A DNA stretch of 64,000 nt from Natronocella acetinitrilica (lineage in GTDB: Bacteria; Pseudomonadota; Gammaproteobacteria; Nitrococcales; Aquisalimonadaceae), in NCBI RefSeq assembly GCF_024170285.1, contig NZ_JALJXV010000007.1:248001-312000 (forward strand), written 5' to 3'. Made by a program: the position numbers and the translations under genes. Positions 53,869-63,827 of this stretch are shown piece by piece. Position 1 is the stretch's first letter. Every line of letters begins with the position of its first letter. Under the pieces are notes generated by a model that saw nothing but the letters and a program-made list of their open reading frames with translations, made no database searches and was not told where the DNA came from.

Positions 53869-56349
53869 ATGCTCCCGATTCACGCCATTCTCCCGCGCTT
53901 GCTGCATGTTCTGGAAGCGTCGTCGACTGCGGTTCTGCAGGCACCACCCGGCGCCGGCAAGACCACCGTCGTTCCGCTGGCACTCCTGGACGCGCCCTGG
54001 TGCGCCGGGCAACGGATTCTCATGCTTGAGCCCCGTCGTATTGCCGCCAGGGCGGCCGCCCGCCATATGGCGGCGCAGCTTGACGAGGACACCGGCAGAA
54101 CCGTTGGCTACCGGACACGCTTCGATACCAGGGTGTCCGAAAGAACGCGGATCGAGGTGGTCACCGAGGGCGTGCTGACGCGCATGCTCCAGCATGACCC
54201 GGAGTTCAACGGCTACGCGGCGATCCTGTTTGACGAGTTCCACGAGCGGACCCTGCAGGCCGACCTCGGCCTTGCCCTGGCCCTTGAATCGCAGCAGGTG
54301 CTTCGCCCCGATCTCCGGCTCCTGATCATGTCGGCCACGATCAACGCCGAGCGGCTCGCGCCCTTGCTCGGAGACCCGCCGGTGGTGGTCTGCGAGGGCC
54401 GCGCCTACCCGGTTGCCGAACGCTATCTCCCCATCGGCAACAGGCCTTTGGTTGATGCCACCGTCAGAGCGATTCACCAGGCGCTGGCCGAGGAATCGGG
54501 ATCGATCCTGGTCTTCCTGCCGGGCACAGGGGAAATTCGGCGCGTCATGGGTGCCCTGCAAGGGAGCCTGCCGCCTGAAGTTCGGCTGACGCCGCTGCAC
54601 GGCCAGCTGGACCCCCACAGCCAGGATCAGGCGATTGCGGCTCCGCCAGCCGGCGTCCGCAAGGTTGTGCTGGCGACGGATATTGCCGAAACAAGCCTGA
54701 CCATCGACGGCATCCGCGTGGTCGTCGATGCCGGCCTGCAACGACGACCCCGTTTCGATGCCAATAGCGGCATGAGCCGCCTGGTCACGACATCGGTCTC
54801 CAGAGCCTCCGCGGATCAGCGCAAGGGGCGTGCCGGGAGACAGGAACCCGGCACGGTCTACCGCCTCTGGGACCAGAGCAGCCATCAGCGCCTGCCGCCG
54901 GACTCGGCACCGGAAATCCAGAATGCCGACCTCGCAGCCCTGGTACTGGAACTCGCCAAATGGGGCGTTCGCAGCCGCGATGGGTTGCGCTGGCTGGACG
55001 CACCCCCGGCCGCTCATTGGCAGCAGGCGCAGGACCTGTTGCGCTTGCTGGGCGCGGTGGAAGACGACGGCTCGATCACCCGACATGGCGAGGCCATGCA
55101 CGAACTGCCGCTGCATCCCCGACTGGCCCACCTGCTGTTGCATGGCAGAAGCCTTGGTGCCCCAAGACTCACAGCGGAACTCGCCGCAGTGCTCAGTGAA
55201 CGTGACATGCTGGGCCGCGGAGCTGGGGCGGATCTCGAGCACCGTGTCCGCGCGCTGCGCGAGGCCATTACCAAGGGCAAATCCCATGAACCGCGCTTCC
55301 AGCAGGTCCTGAGAGTCTATCGCGATCTGGCTGGTGCCGGGCACAAAAACCGGGATACCACACCGGTGGGTCTCGGCCGATTGCTTGCCCTGGCCTATCC
55401 CGACCGTATTGCCCGCCGGCGCCCCGGCGGGCAGGCCCGCTATCAACTCAGCAATGGCCGTGGTGCAGTTCTGGCCGACGGCGACCCGCTGGGTCGGCAG
55501 GAATGGCTGGTCGCAGCAGACCTGGACGGCAGTGCCACGGAAGCCCGCATTTATCTTGCCGCGGTACTCGACGGTACCGATCTGGCAGACGTGCTGGCCG
55601 ATGGGACCCGGACCAGCAGCGTCGTCGATTGGGATGAATCCCGTGGCATGGTGGTCTGCCGCAACCAGCAGCACCTCGGCAAGCTGCTGGTGGACGAGAC
55701 AGTGGAAGCGGCGGCTGACCCCGAGGCGCTGCGGTCCGGACTGCTGGCCCGGATTCGCCAACAGGGGCTGGAAGCCCTGCCCTGGACTCCGCACGCGCAG
55801 CAAGTCCGGGCCCGGCTCGCGCTGATGCACCGGCTCTGGCCGGAACAATGGCCATCCGTTGCCGATGCCGGCCTGCTGCAGGGTCTGGAGGAATGGCTGG
55901 GCCCGTACCTGATTTCCGCAACCCGTTGGGCGGATCTGCGCAGCATCGATCTGGAACAGGCGCTCTACAGTCGTTTGCCCCATGGGCTGCAGGGGCAGCT
56001 GGCGCGGCTCGCGCCGGAGCGGCTCGGGGTTCCCGCCGGCAACAAGGTAACGCTGGACTACACCCAGGGCGACGCCCCGGTAATGGCAGTGAAGCTGCAG
56101 GCCCTGTTCGGCATGACCGAAACACCCCGTATCGCCGATGGACGCGTCGCCGTGGTCTGCCACCTGCTGTCACCGGCAGGCAGGCCGCTGGCGGTGACGG
56201 CGGATCTCGCAAGCTTCTGGCGGCAGGCCTACCCGGAGGTGCGCAAGGACATGCGCGGGCGTTATCCCAAGCACCCGTGGCCGGAAGATCCGCTCACCGC
56301 AGCAGCGACGCTTTCCACCAAGCGACGCCAGGGCAACCAAGACGACTAG
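53869..56349 (+). CDS. hrpB: ATP-dependent helicase HrpB
   Basis: 826 residues, the DEAH/HrpB pattern: PPGAGKTTVVPLALL (Walker A) near 27, ILFDEFHERTLQADLGLALA (DEFH Walker B), LIMSATINAERL, DIAETSLTIDGIRVVVDAG, QRKGRAGRQEPGTVYRLW; HrpB-specific C-terminal domain with DWDESRGMV and PRIADGRVAVVCHLLSP. RNA helicase of unclear role. Ends in a CTAG shared with convergent sbtB. Confidence 0.96.
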   Translation: MLPIHAILPRLLHVLEASSTAVLQAPPGAGKTTVVPLALLDAPWCAGQRILMLEPRRIAARAAARHMAAQLDEDTGRTVGYRTRFDTRVSERTRIEVVTEGVLTRMLQHDPEFNGYAAILFDEFHERTLQADLGLALALESQQVLRPDLRLLIMSATINAERLAPLLGDPPVVVCEGRAYPVAERYLPIGNRPLVDATVRAIHQALAEESGSILVFLPGTGEIRRVMGALQGSLPPEVRLTPLHGQLDPHSQDQAIAAPPAGVRKVVLATDIAETSLTIDGIRVVVDAGLQRRPRFDANSGMSRLVTTSVSRASADQRKGRAGRQEPGTVYRLWDQSSHQRLPPDSAPEIQNADLAALVLELAKWGVRSRDGLRWLDAPPAAHWQQAQDLLRLLGAVEDDGSITRHGEAMHELPLHPRLAHLLLHGRSLGAPRLTAELAAVLSERDMLGRGAGADLEHRVRALREAITKGKSHEPRFQQVLRVYRDLAGAGHKNRDTTPVGLGRLLALAYPDRIARRRPGGQARYQLSNGRGAVLADGDPLGRQEWLVAADLDGSATEARIYLAAVLDGTDLADVLADGTRTSSVVDWDESRGMVVCRNQQHLGKLLVDETVEAAADPEALRSGLLARIRQQGLEALPWTPHAQQVRARLALMHRLWPEQWPSVADAGLLQGLEEWLGPYLISATRWADLRSIDLEQALYSRLPHGLQGQLARLAPERLGVPAGNKVTLDYTQGDAPVMAVKLQALFGMTETPRIADGRVAVVCHLLSPAGRPLAVTADLASFWRQAYPEVRKDMRGRYPKHPWPEDPLTAAATLSTKRRQGNQDD

Positions 56350-56639
56350 AACTTGTCCGGCCGCAGGACTTCCACCTCCTGCAGGAAGAGCACCATGGCA
56401 AAGTCGGTGAAGTACCTGTCGTGGAGTACCCGGGAGATCGACCGGGCCACCGGTTCCTCGCAGATCACTTCCAGCCGTATGTTGCCGCCCTGCTCGAAAT
56501 CCGCAGATCGCAGGCCCCGCTTGCCCTCGCCCCGGGCCTCGGTAATCGTGTAACCCCTGGCTCCGGCATCGCGCACGCAGGCGACAAGCTGCCGCTCCAG
56601 GGCCTGCTCGGTGATCACAGTCAGCATCATGCGCTTCAT
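56346..56639 (-). CDS. sbtB: PII-like protein of the bicarbonate transporter (SbtB-like)
   Basis: 97 residues from ATG 56639, with GGAGG 6 bases upstream, overlapping the sbtA stop by one base (TGATG). PII-like ferredoxin fold with T-loop region (GYTITEARGEGKRGLRSADF) and LEVICEEPVARSISRVLHDR. Pairing with sbtA suggests gating of transport by adenine nucleotides, as in cyanobacteria. Confidence 0.8.
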   Translation of the reverse strand: MKRMMLTVITEQALERQLVACVRDAGARGYTITEARGEGKRGLRSADFEQGGNIRLEVICEEPVARSISRVLHDRYFTDFAMVLFLQEVEVLRPDKF

Positions 56640-57589
56640 CACACCCCTCCAGCCAGCGGATAAACCAGCGTGAGCACGCCATAGTAAAGAGGCACACCCA
56701 CGATCACATTGAAGGGAAAGGTCACCGCCAGCGACGCGGTCAGCGACAGCCCGGGGTTTGCCTCCGGCACCGACAGGCGCATGGCGGCTGGCGCTGCGAT
56801 GTAGGACGCGCTGGCACCGAGTACGGCCAGCAGCAAGGCGCCGCCAAGACTCAGGCCTAGCATCCAGGCGAACAAGCCGCCGACCGTCGCACCCAGCAGC
56901 GGAAACAGCAAGGCAAAACCCAGCAGGAACAGCCCATGACGCCGGATAGCGCCCGCCTGACTTGCCGCCACCAGCCCCATCTCCAGCAGAAACAGAGCGA
57001 GTATGCCCTTGAAGGCATCGAAGAACAGCGGCTCCATGGGGGCCAGGCGCTCCGGCCCGGCCAGCACGCCGATCAACAGGCCACCGAGCAACAGCACCAC
57101 GCCTTTACCCAGGAAGACCTCGTGCATCACCGACGACCACCCGGCCGCCGGTCGCAGACCACGAATCAGAATGATGCCAAGCAGAATCGCGGGCACTTCA
57201 AGCACCACCACGAAAGCCGGCGCATAGGCCTCGTAGTCAACCCCCACGGTATTCAGAAAGGCCACGGCAACAGCGTAGGTCCCCACGCTGACCGAGCCAT
57301 AGTGTGCGGCGATGGAAGCTGCATCCGCACGGGGCAGCCCGCGGGAGAGCCGCAGCAGCCCGAAGGCGAGTAACCCGAGCACGACGCCCATGAAGGCCAC
57401 CCCCAGCAATCGGGGTAGCACCTGCAGCAAATCCACTTCGGCCAGCTCGACACCGCCCTTGAGTCCGATGGACAGCAACAGGATAACGGTCAGCAGTTCA
57501 TAGACCGCCTGGGGCAGCCGCATCTGGGCCCGCATGAGCCCTGCGCCCAGGCCCAGCAGAAAAAACAGCATGACTGGATCGAGTTGCAC
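56639..57589 (-). CDS. sbtA: Sodium-dependent bicarbonate transporter (SbtA family)
   Basis: 316 residues from GTG 57589 with GGGAG 6 bases upstream. About ten helices in two inverted halves; LTVILLLSIGLKGGVELA, AAHYGSVSVGTYAVAVAFL and LGASASYIAAPAAMRLSVPE are family signatures. Imports bicarbonate with Na+. Overlaps sbtB. Confidence 0.88.
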   Translation of the reverse strand: MQLDPVMLFFLLGLGAGLMRAQMRLPQAVYELLTVILLLSIGLKGGVELAEVDLLQVLPRLLGVAFMGVVLGLLAFGLLRLSRGLPRADAASIAAHYGSVSVGTYAVAVAFLNTVGVDYEAYAPAFVVVLEVPAILLGIILIRGLRPAAGWSSVMHEVFLGKGVVLLLGGLLIGVLAGPERLAPMEPLFFDAFKGILALFLLEMGLVAASQAGAIRRHGLFLLGFALLFPLLGATVGGLFAWMLGLSLGGALLLAVLGASASYIAAPAAMRLSVPEANPGLSLTASLAVTFPFNVIVGVPLYYGVLTLVYPLAGGV

Positions 57590-57701
57590 GGTCGGCTCCC
57601 TGCTTGTGTGCGGCGTGGCTCAGGCCCGTGGCTGATGGAGGCCGCCTTCCGGCGAACAGCCTACAATAAAGACAGGACTTGTCCACGAGGAGCACTGAGT
57701 C

Positions 57702-57917
57702 ATGACTCACTGGCGCTGCAGTATCAGGGCCTCGGCTCTCGAAGATGCCAGGGCATCCCTGGGGCCACTGGCCAACGAGCAATTCGATGTGGAAGCCGAG
57801 TCGCAGTCGGACGCCCTGCATCAGGTCAAGAAGCAGATCACCGGGCGACATCCGATGACGCTGCTTCCTGCTGATCTGCTGGATGACTGGTTGGTGGCGG
57901 AACGCATGCAGGGTTGA
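57702..57917 (+). CDS. Small protein, unknown function
   Basis: 71 residues, ATG 57702 with GAGGAG about 9-12 bases upstream. MTHWRCSIRASALEDARASL, no signal or membrane helix, helical by eye. Not recognised. Followed by the REP cluster. Confidence 0.55.
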   Translation: MTHWRCSIRASALEDARASLGPLANEQFDVEAESQSDALHQVKKQITGRHPMTLLPADLLDDWLVAERMQG

Positions 57918-57945
57918 GGCGCGGGCATGGCCAGGCGACGGTTGC

Positions 57946-57979
57946 GGTGCGTTACGCGCTGCGCGCTAACACACCCTAC
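57946..57979 (-). repeat. REP-like palindromic repeat, copy 1
   Basis: 34 bases, inverted relative to copies 2 and 3. Conserved GTAGGGTGTGTTA and TAACGCACC ends, with an inner GC palindrome. Can fold into a long hairpin. Confidence 0.85.
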
Positions 57980-57996
57980 AGCGGGCACGGCCAAAC

Positions 57997-58030
57997 GTAG
58001 GGTGTGTTAGGCCGAAGGCCGTAACGCACC
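57997..58030 (+). repeat. REP-like palindromic repeat, copy 2
   Basis: Same 34-base unit. The inner stem is GGCC-GAA-GGCC instead of copy 3's GCGC-GAA-GCGC: both stems pair, so variation is compensatory. Confidence 0.85.
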
Positions 58031-58115
58031 ACAACGGCGGTAGTGATGCCCCCAGGGATGGGTTTACGGCGTGTCCATGAGCGGCGTGCCGGACCGCGGT
58101 TCCCCGATCCAACCC

Positions 58116-58149
58116 GTAGGGTGTGTTAGCGCGAAGCGCGTAACGCACC
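58116..58149 (+). repeat. REP-like palindromic repeat, copy 3
   Basis: 34 bases, same orientation as copy 2. The inner stem is GCGC-GAA-GCGC. Ends 12 bases before the stop of the large FAD/Fe-S gene and may help to terminate its message. Confidence 0.85.
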
Positions 58150-58161
58150 GCCCTCGCCGAT

Positions 58162-61100
58162 CTACAGCAGCACCTTCTCGACACCGCGGCCGCGGGCATC
58201 GTCGATGAATCGCTCCTGCCAGCCCTCCCCCAGGAGGTGATTGGCCAGCTCGATGACGATGTAGTCGGCTTCGACGCCGGTATCATCCTGGTAGCGGCTC
58301 AAACCCTGCAGGCATGCCGGGCATGAAGTGAGCATCTTCACCTTGCCGGGCTCCGCCAGGCGATTGCCGGTGAGCTCTTTCACGCCTTTATTGATCTCCT
58401 CCTCCTTGCGGAAGCGCACCTGCGTTGCAATATCCGGCCTGCTGACGGCGAATGTTCCAGCCTCGCCGCAGCAGCGATCGTTGAGGGGGACATCCTTGCC
58501 CATCAACGTGCTCGCCACCTGGGTGGAGTTGTGGGTCTTCATCGGCGTGTGGCAGGGCTCGTGGTACATGTACTGCACGCCATCCACACCCTCGAGCTTG
58601 TAGCCCTTTTCCATCAGGTACTCATGAATGTCGAGCAGGCGGCAGCCCGGGAAGATCCGCTCGAACTCGTACTTCAGCAATTGATCCATGCAGGTCCCGC
58701 AGGAAACAATCACCGTGCGGATATCCATGTAATTCAGTGTATTGGCCACGCGATGGAACAACACCCGGTTTTCCGTGCTGATGGCCTGGCCCTTCTCGAT
58801 GTCGCCATTGGACGTCTGGGGGTAACCGCAACACAGGTACCCCGGCGGCAGCACCGTCTGGGCACCGGCGTCATACAGCATGGCCATGGTGGCCAAGCCA
58901 ATCTGACTGAACAGCCGCTCGGAGCCACAACCCGGAAAATAGAACACCGCATCGCTGTCCTCGGTGACCTTGTCCGGATTGCGCAGGATGGGTACCTGGG
59001 TGGAGTCCTCGATGTCCAGCATTGCCCGGGCCGTCTTGCTTGGCAGCTTGCCGGGCATGGGCTTGCGTACAAAGTGCACCACCTGGGCCGGAATCGACGA
59101 ACGATCGGTGGTATTGGCCGGCCGTTTGGCGGGTTTGGCGTCAGGTTTCTCCCTGGTGGGCACGATCTTCAGCTTGCGGGCCACATTGGATGCCAGCCGC
59201 TGGGCACCAAAGCCCCACTCGATCATGCCCTTGCGCATCAACTTGATGGTGCGCGGGTCGGTGGTGTTGAGGAACGCCATGGATGCCATGGTCGCGGGCC
59301 GTGACTTGCGCTTGCCCTGCGCCTTGAGGATGCCCCGCATCTTGATGGTGACATCGCCGAAGTCGATGTTCACCGGGCACGGTGTGACGCAACGGTGGCA
59401 TACCGTGCAGTGGTCCGCCACATCGTTCATTTCCTCCCAATGATGCAGGGAGATCCCGCGCCGTGTCTGCTCCTCGTAGAGAAACGCCTCGATCATCAGG
59501 TTGGTGGCGAGGATCTTGTTGCGCGGCGAGTAATGCAGATTGGCCCTCGGCACATGGGTGGTGCACACCGGCTTGCACTTGCCGCAACGCAGGCAGTCCT
59601 TGATGTCCTGGTTCAACTCGCCAAGTTCGCTGTTCTCGAGAATCAGCGCTTCCTGCTGCACCAGTCGCAATGACGGCGTGTAGGCATTGGCCAGGCCGGA
59701 ACCCTTGACCAGCTTGCCCCGGTTGAACCAGCCCTTGGGGTCGACCTGGTTCTTGTAGGCAAGGAAGGTATCCACAGTCTCCTGATCCAGATACTGCATC
59801 TTGGTGATGCCAATACCGTGCTCACCGGAGATCACGCCATTGAGCTTGCGGGCCAGCGCCATGACCTGATCCACGATGCGCTCGGCCTCGTGCATCATTT
59901 CGTAGTCATTGGAGTTGACCGGGATGTTGGTGTGCACGTTGCCGTCACCCGCGTGCATGTGCAGGGCGACGAACAGCCGGCTGCTCAGCACCTCCTTGTG
60001 GATGGCATCGATACGGTCGCGAACCGGCTCCAGGTCACGGCCTTCGAAAATCTCCTTGAGCTGACGCTCAACCTCTGCCCGGTAGGAAATGCGCAGGCTA
60101 CGCCGCAGCAGCAGGCTGATTAGGCGATCACCGGCCCTGCGGTCTGCCCGGGCCGGCTCGTCGAGGAAACTGTCGAACTCGACGGCGTCGCCCTCGAGGT
60201 TCTCGAGAATGCCCTGCCAGCGTGCCGCGACAGCGTCCAGGTGTTGCACGGCACGGCGCTGCTTGCGCCCGAGTATGGTGCCGCCTTCTTCCGACGCTTC
60301 AAGATCTTCGCGGTCGAGATAATCCGGGCGGGCTGCCTTCAGCTCCGGCAGGGTGCCCAGGAAGTGATCCCTCAGCGACCTCACCAGGCGAAGCTTGTTG
60401 CTCAGGGACTGGTGGATGTTGATGCGCTCGATACCATCGCTGTATTCAGCGAGCTTGTTGAGCGGAATCACCACGTCTTCGTTGATCTTGAAGGCGTTGG
60501 TATGGGCGGCGATGGCGGCGGTGCGGGAACGATCGGCCCAGAAGGTCTTGCGCGCTTCCGGACTGATGGCGATAAAGCCGTCGGCATTGCGCTTCTCGGC
60601 CATGCGCACGGTGCGTTCGGCGGCATCCTGGCAGGCGGCCTCGTCGTCCGACGCCAGATCGGCAATCAACACCATCTTCGGCCGCTCGCCGCGCTCACCC
60701 TTGGGGCTGTAGCCCACGGCCCGCACGTAGCGCTCATCCAGGTGCTCAAGCCCGGACAGCTTCACCCGGGTGTCGGCCTGCAGATCGTCGACAATCTCGA
60801 CGATGGCGGGCACGGCCTGTTGCAGGTCCAGCCCGTAGAACTCCAGGCACACGGTACGCATGTGTCGGGGCATGACGTGGAGGACGAAGGTGGCAGAGGT
60901 AATCAGGCCATCACAGCCCTCTTTCTGCACCCCCGGCACACCACCGAGAAACTTGTCAGTGACATCCTTGCCCAGGCCCACCTTGCGGAAACTCGCTCCG
61001 GGAAAGCTCAGCACCTCGGGCTCACGCTTCACCGTCTTGCCGTCCGCCAGATAGCGGGTAACGCGAAAGCGCACGGTCTCCTGATCGTGAATCTTGCCCA

Positions 61101-62055
61101 GGTTGTGATCCAGACGCTCCACGTCCAGCCACTCGGCATCCGGCGTCACCATGCGCCAGGAGGCCAGGTTGTCCAGCGCCGTACCCCAGAGCACCGCTTT
61201 CTTGCCGCCGGCATTCATGGCCACGTTGCCGCCGATGGTGGAGGCATCCTGGCTGGTGGGGTCCACAGCGAACACGTAACCGTTCATGGCCGCAATATCC
61301 GACACCCGTCGGGTAACGACGCCCGCTTCGGCGCGCACGGTGGGGACCTTACCCTCTACGCCGGGCAGCTCGCGCAGCTCGACCTTGCCAAGCCCCTCGA
61401 GCTTCTCCGTGTTGATCACGGCGCAGTCCTCATGCAGTGGGACGGCGCCGCCGGTGTAGCCAGTACCACCGCCTCGGGGGATGACCACCAGTCCGAGTTC
61501 GATCGCGGTCTTCACCAGGCTGGCCATCTCTTCCTCGGTATCCGGCGTGAGCACCACGAAGGGCACCTCAACGCGCCAGTCGGTGGCGTCGGTCTGGTGA
61601 GAGACCCGGGAAAGACCATCGAAACGGATGTTGTCCTTGCGGGTATGCCGGGTAAAGGCCCTGGTCGCCTGATCGCGCCGCGCCAGCGTCTTCGGAAACC
61701 AGTTCTCGAACTCCCGTATCGCCTTGCGGGCCTGCTCGGCCAGGGCCAGCGCCTGCTCGTTACCCTCGGCGCGGGCGACGATCTGGTCGAGACGATGATC
61801 CATCGCCTCGATCAGCGCCTTGCGCCGCTTCTCGTTCCCGAGCAGGTCATCCTGAATATAGGGATTGCGACGAACCACCCAGAGATCACCGAGTACCTCG
61901 AACAGCATCCGCGCCGAAATCCCGGTGCGCCGCTCCTCGCGCAGCGTATTCAGCGTTTCCCAGGCCTGCTCTCCCAGGTAACGGAGGACGATTTCACGGT
62001 CGGAAAACGACGTGTAGTTGTAGGGGATTTCGCGGATTCGCGCGGTCATGGTCAT
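58162..62055 (-). CDS. Multidomain FAD/Fe-S oxidoreductase (DUF3683 + FAD-oxidase + 4Fe-4S + CCG)
   Basis: 1297 residues. DUF3683-like N-terminus (1-150), FAD-binding PCMH domain ([14 protein letters not shown] at 193-206), an oxidase C-terminal region with [16 protein letters not shown] near 700, Fe-S motifs [11 protein letters not shown] (about 822) and [11 protein letters not shown] (about 882), and two cysteine-rich CCG domains ([10 protein letters not shown] about 1040, DRCCGEAG about 1195). Looks like a single-chain glycolate/D-lactate dehydrogenase combining GlcD- and GlcF-type parts. Membrane or quinone link is inferred; the substrate is not proven. Confidence 0.88.
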   Translation of the reverse strand: MTMTARIREIPYNYTSFSDREIVLRYLGEQAWETLNTLREERRTGISARMLFEVLGDLWVVRRNPYIQDDLLGNEKRRKALIEAMDHRLDQIVARAEGNEQALALAEQARKAIREFENWFPKTLARRDQATRAFTRHTRKDNIRFDGLSRVSHQTDATDWRVEVPFVVLTPDTEEEMASLVKTAIELGLVVIPRGGGTGYTGGAVPLHEDCAVINTEKLEGLGKVELRELPGVEGKVPTVRAEAGVVTRRVSDIAAMNGYVFAVDPTSQDASTIGGNVAMNAGGKKAVLWGTALDNLASWRMVTPDAEWLDVERLDHNLGKIHDQETVRFRVTRYLADGKTVKREPEVLSFPGASFRKVGLGKDVTDKFLGGVPGVQKEGCDGLITSATFVLHVMPRHMRTVCLEFYGLDLQQAVPAIVEIVDDLQADTRVKLSGLEHLDERYVRAVGYSPKGERGERPKMVLIADLASDDEAACQDAAERTVRMAEKRNADGFIAISPEARKTFWADRSRTAAIAAHTNAFKINEDVVIPLNKLAEYSDGIERINIHQSLSNKLRLVRSLRDHFLGTLPELKAARPDYLDREDLEASEEGGTILGRKQRRAVQHLDAVAARWQGILENLEGDAVEFDSFLDEPARADRRAGDRLISLLLRRSLRISYRAEVERQLKEIFEGRDLEPVRDRIDAIHKEVLSSRLFVALHMHAGDGNVHTNIPVNSNDYEMMHEAERIVDQVMALARKLNGVISGEHGIGITKMQYLDQETVDTFLAYKNQVDPKGWFNRGKLVKGSGLANAYTPSLRLVQQEALILENSELGELNQDIKDCLRCGKCKPVCTTHVPRANLHYSPRNKILATNLMIEAFLYEEQTRRGISLHHWEEMNDVADHCTVCHRCVTPCPVNIDFGDVTIKMRGILKAQGKRKSRPATMASMAFLNTTDPRTIKLMRKGMIEWGFGAQRLASNVARKLKIVPTREKPDAKPAKRPANTTDRSSIPAQVVHFVRKPMPGKLPSKTARAMLDIEDSTQVPILRNPDKVTEDSDAVFYFPGCGSERLFSQIGLATMAMLYDAGAQTVLPPGYLCCGYPQTSNGDIEKGQAISTENRVLFHRVANTLNYMDIRTVIVSCGTCMDQLLKYEFERIFPGCRLLDIHEYLMEKGYKLEGVDGVQYMYHEPCHTPMKTHNSTQVASTLMGKDVPLNDRCCGEAGTFAVSRPDIATQVRFRKEEEINKGVKELTGNRLAEPGKVKMLTSCPACLQGLSRYQDDTGVEADYIVIELANHLLGEGWQERFIDDARGRGVEKVLL

Positions 62056-62242
62056 GGTTTCGGAGGCAACCCTAGTGAAACACGGGGAAAGATAAGGCGC
62101 ATATCATACCAGTAGCTGTGGCGCTTCCTTAAGAAGATGCACGTTCAAGGGACCATCAAGGAGCTCGGACGTTCATTGATGCCGCAGCTCATGTCGGCGA
62201 TCACTTCGCCGTCCGGCGACACCTTTCTCCCGACCAACCCAT

Positions 62243-63196
62243 GTGCGAGACTCCGGCACCGTGGAATACGGAAAGGGCGTTAGCCCCCTCAAGTGGCGGT
62301 GGATTGCGGTTGTCGGCCTTGTGCTGGCAATCTTGCTGTTCCTCTGGGCGCGCCCGGTGGACCGGGAAGAGCCGGACCCGCAACTTGGCTACACACCCCA
62401 GGGGGATGTGCACGCCATGCTGCTCGCAGAGCGGCTATTCAATGATCTGACCACGGTATTCACCAGTCCCGACACCAGCATGGAGCAACTGCCCCCCTAC
62501 CCCGGCAGCCATGACGACCTCGCCGGTGTCCTGGAATACTACCGAGCAAACCTGGCAGACCTGCGGGATGGGCGACTCTGCCTGAGCGGCGCCGGTTGCC
62601 CAGAGCGTGATCGGATCATCCTGCGTGGCCTGGTTGGGCTACTCGGGCAGGCAACCCGGCTCCAGGACATGGAAGAGGACGCTGCGCTGGACGACACCAC
62701 ACTGCGCATTTTCAGAGCAGAAGTCATGGAGACCCATGCCGAGACCCTGAACGCGCTGGGGGACACCCTCACAGGTGATGGGGGTGAGGTGTTTCGTCAA
62801 GGATCGCTGCTGACACGCATGAATGCCATCGCCACCCGAGCCGGGGCCAACGACGCGGAGGAAGACCGACGCTCCCAGGCCATGGCCGTGCTGGAAGAGG
62901 CGATGGAGAAAACCCATCGACTGGGCCTGGATGGCGGCCCCGGCGGCGAACTCTCCCGCAGCGTTGTCAGACTCCGGGGCAGCGAGATGCTGGAAGCCGG
63001 AACAGTGGAACCGACCCAGGTACTGGACCTGATGGCGCATATGTTCGGCTCGCTGCTGCCCGTCGCCGGTGATCACGATATCGAGCTTGACCTGCTCGAT
63101 GAGTATCTGCTGAGCAATTACAGCGGGATTGCCTCCTCCCTGCGCTGGACGCTGATTCGCCAGCTAGACCCGCCGCCAGCCCGCGAACAAGGCTAG
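62243..63196 (+). CDS. Membrane-anchored protein, unknown function
   Basis: 317 residues from GTG 62243 (a GTG at 62261 is also in frame). One helix at about 20-36 (WIAVVGLVLAILLFLW), then an acidic helical domain (MLLAERLFNDLTTVFTSPDT). Not recognised. The 187 bases upstream, divergent to the FAD gene, show no gene. Confidence 0.68.
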   Translation: MRDSGTVEYGKGVSPLKWRWIAVVGLVLAILLFLWARPVDREEPDPQLGYTPQGDVHAMLLAERLFNDLTTVFTSPDTSMEQLPPYPGSHDDLAGVLEYYRANLADLRDGRLCLSGAGCPERDRIILRGLVGLLGQATRLQDMEEDAALDDTTLRIFRAEVMETHAETLNALGDTLTGDGGEVFRQGSLLTRMNAIATRAGANDAEEDRRSQAMAVLEEAMEKTHRLGLDGGPGGELSRSVVRLRGSEMLEAGTVEPTQVLDLMAHMFGSLLPVAGDHDIELDLLDEYLLSNYSGIASSLRWTLIRQLDPPPAREQG

Positions 63197-63220
63197 CTTT
63201 CCAGGGCGGGAGGCACCTGG

Positions 63221-63577
63221 CTAATCATCGCCACGTTTCGGCTCACCAGTCACGAAATCCAGGTAGCTGATCACGGAATCAAACGAGAACCAGATCGCCA
63301 CCACGATCATGGATAGCCCCAGCATCAGCAGCACCGGAACGCCGAAAAACGCCACGAAGGCGGTACTCAGGCTGGCCAGCAGATGGCCATGGCTCACCAG
63401 CAGCCCACGGATGATGAGCCAACCCAGTGCCAGCAGCAGTGTGCCGGCGACGCCAAGGATGCCGCGAGCGCGGCGGTGGGTGGGTTCCACAAGCAGGGGT
63501 AGACGACGGCGACGGTAATAAAAGCCAAGCCCCAGCAGAGCCGCCACCAGCAGCACCTTCAACTCGATAAACGGCAT
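63221..63577 (-). CDS. Membrane protein, unknown function
   Basis: 118 residues with about three helices (5-20, 40-60, 75-100) and a YYRRRR loop. Stop and start nearly touch the next upstream gene; same operon as the zinc-ribbon protein. Not recognised. Confidence 0.65.
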   Translation of the reverse strand: MPFIELKVLLVAALLGLGFYYRRRRLPLLVEPTHRRARGILGVAGTLLLALGWLIIRGLLVSHGHLLASLSTAFVAFFGVPVLLMLGLSMIVVAIWFSFDSVISYLDFVTGEPKRGDD

Positions 63578-63578
63578 C

Positions 63579-63821
63579 TCAGCGCAGGACCAGCAGCATG
63601 ACGAGCGCCATCACTACCGCCGCGAGAATCAGGAACACCCGCCCGAGTTCGGCGTGCCCGGCATGCTCGCGTTCGACACGACGACGCAGGGACTCGACCT
63701 CGGTATCGCTGAGCTTACTGCAATGGTTGCACTGTTCCTTGCTGGTAGGGAAACGCAGCCCGCAACGCTCACAGCGTTGACTGCCTCCAGTGCGCAGGGA
63801 TGGAAAGAGAGGAAACCGCAT
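63579..63821 (-). CDS. Zinc-ribbon membrane protein, unknown function
   Basis: 80 residues. CERCGLRFPTSKEQCNHC is a four-cysteine zinc ribbon (about 17-34), then a coiled stretch (TEVESLRRRVEREH) and a C-terminal helix (VFLILAAVVMALVMLLVL). Six bases separate its start from the dapB stop upstream, so a shared transcript is likely. Confidence 0.7.
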   Translation of the reverse strand: MRFPLFPSLRTGGSQRCERCGLRFPTSKEQCNHCSKLSDTEVESLRRRVEREHAGHAELGRVFLILAAVVMALVMLLVLR

Positions 63822-63827
63822 TAGCGC

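Noticed and set aside
53800-56163. A 787-codon open frame on the minus strand, opposite hrpB
   Set aside because: It mirrors a long helicase gene with strong codon bias; the product is rich in Gln, Gly and His with no domain, and hrpB itself is unmistakable.
60241-62115. A 624-codon plus-strand frame opposite the FAD/Fe-S gene
   Set aside because: Antisense artefact of a high-GC gene; no recognisable domain or ribosome site.
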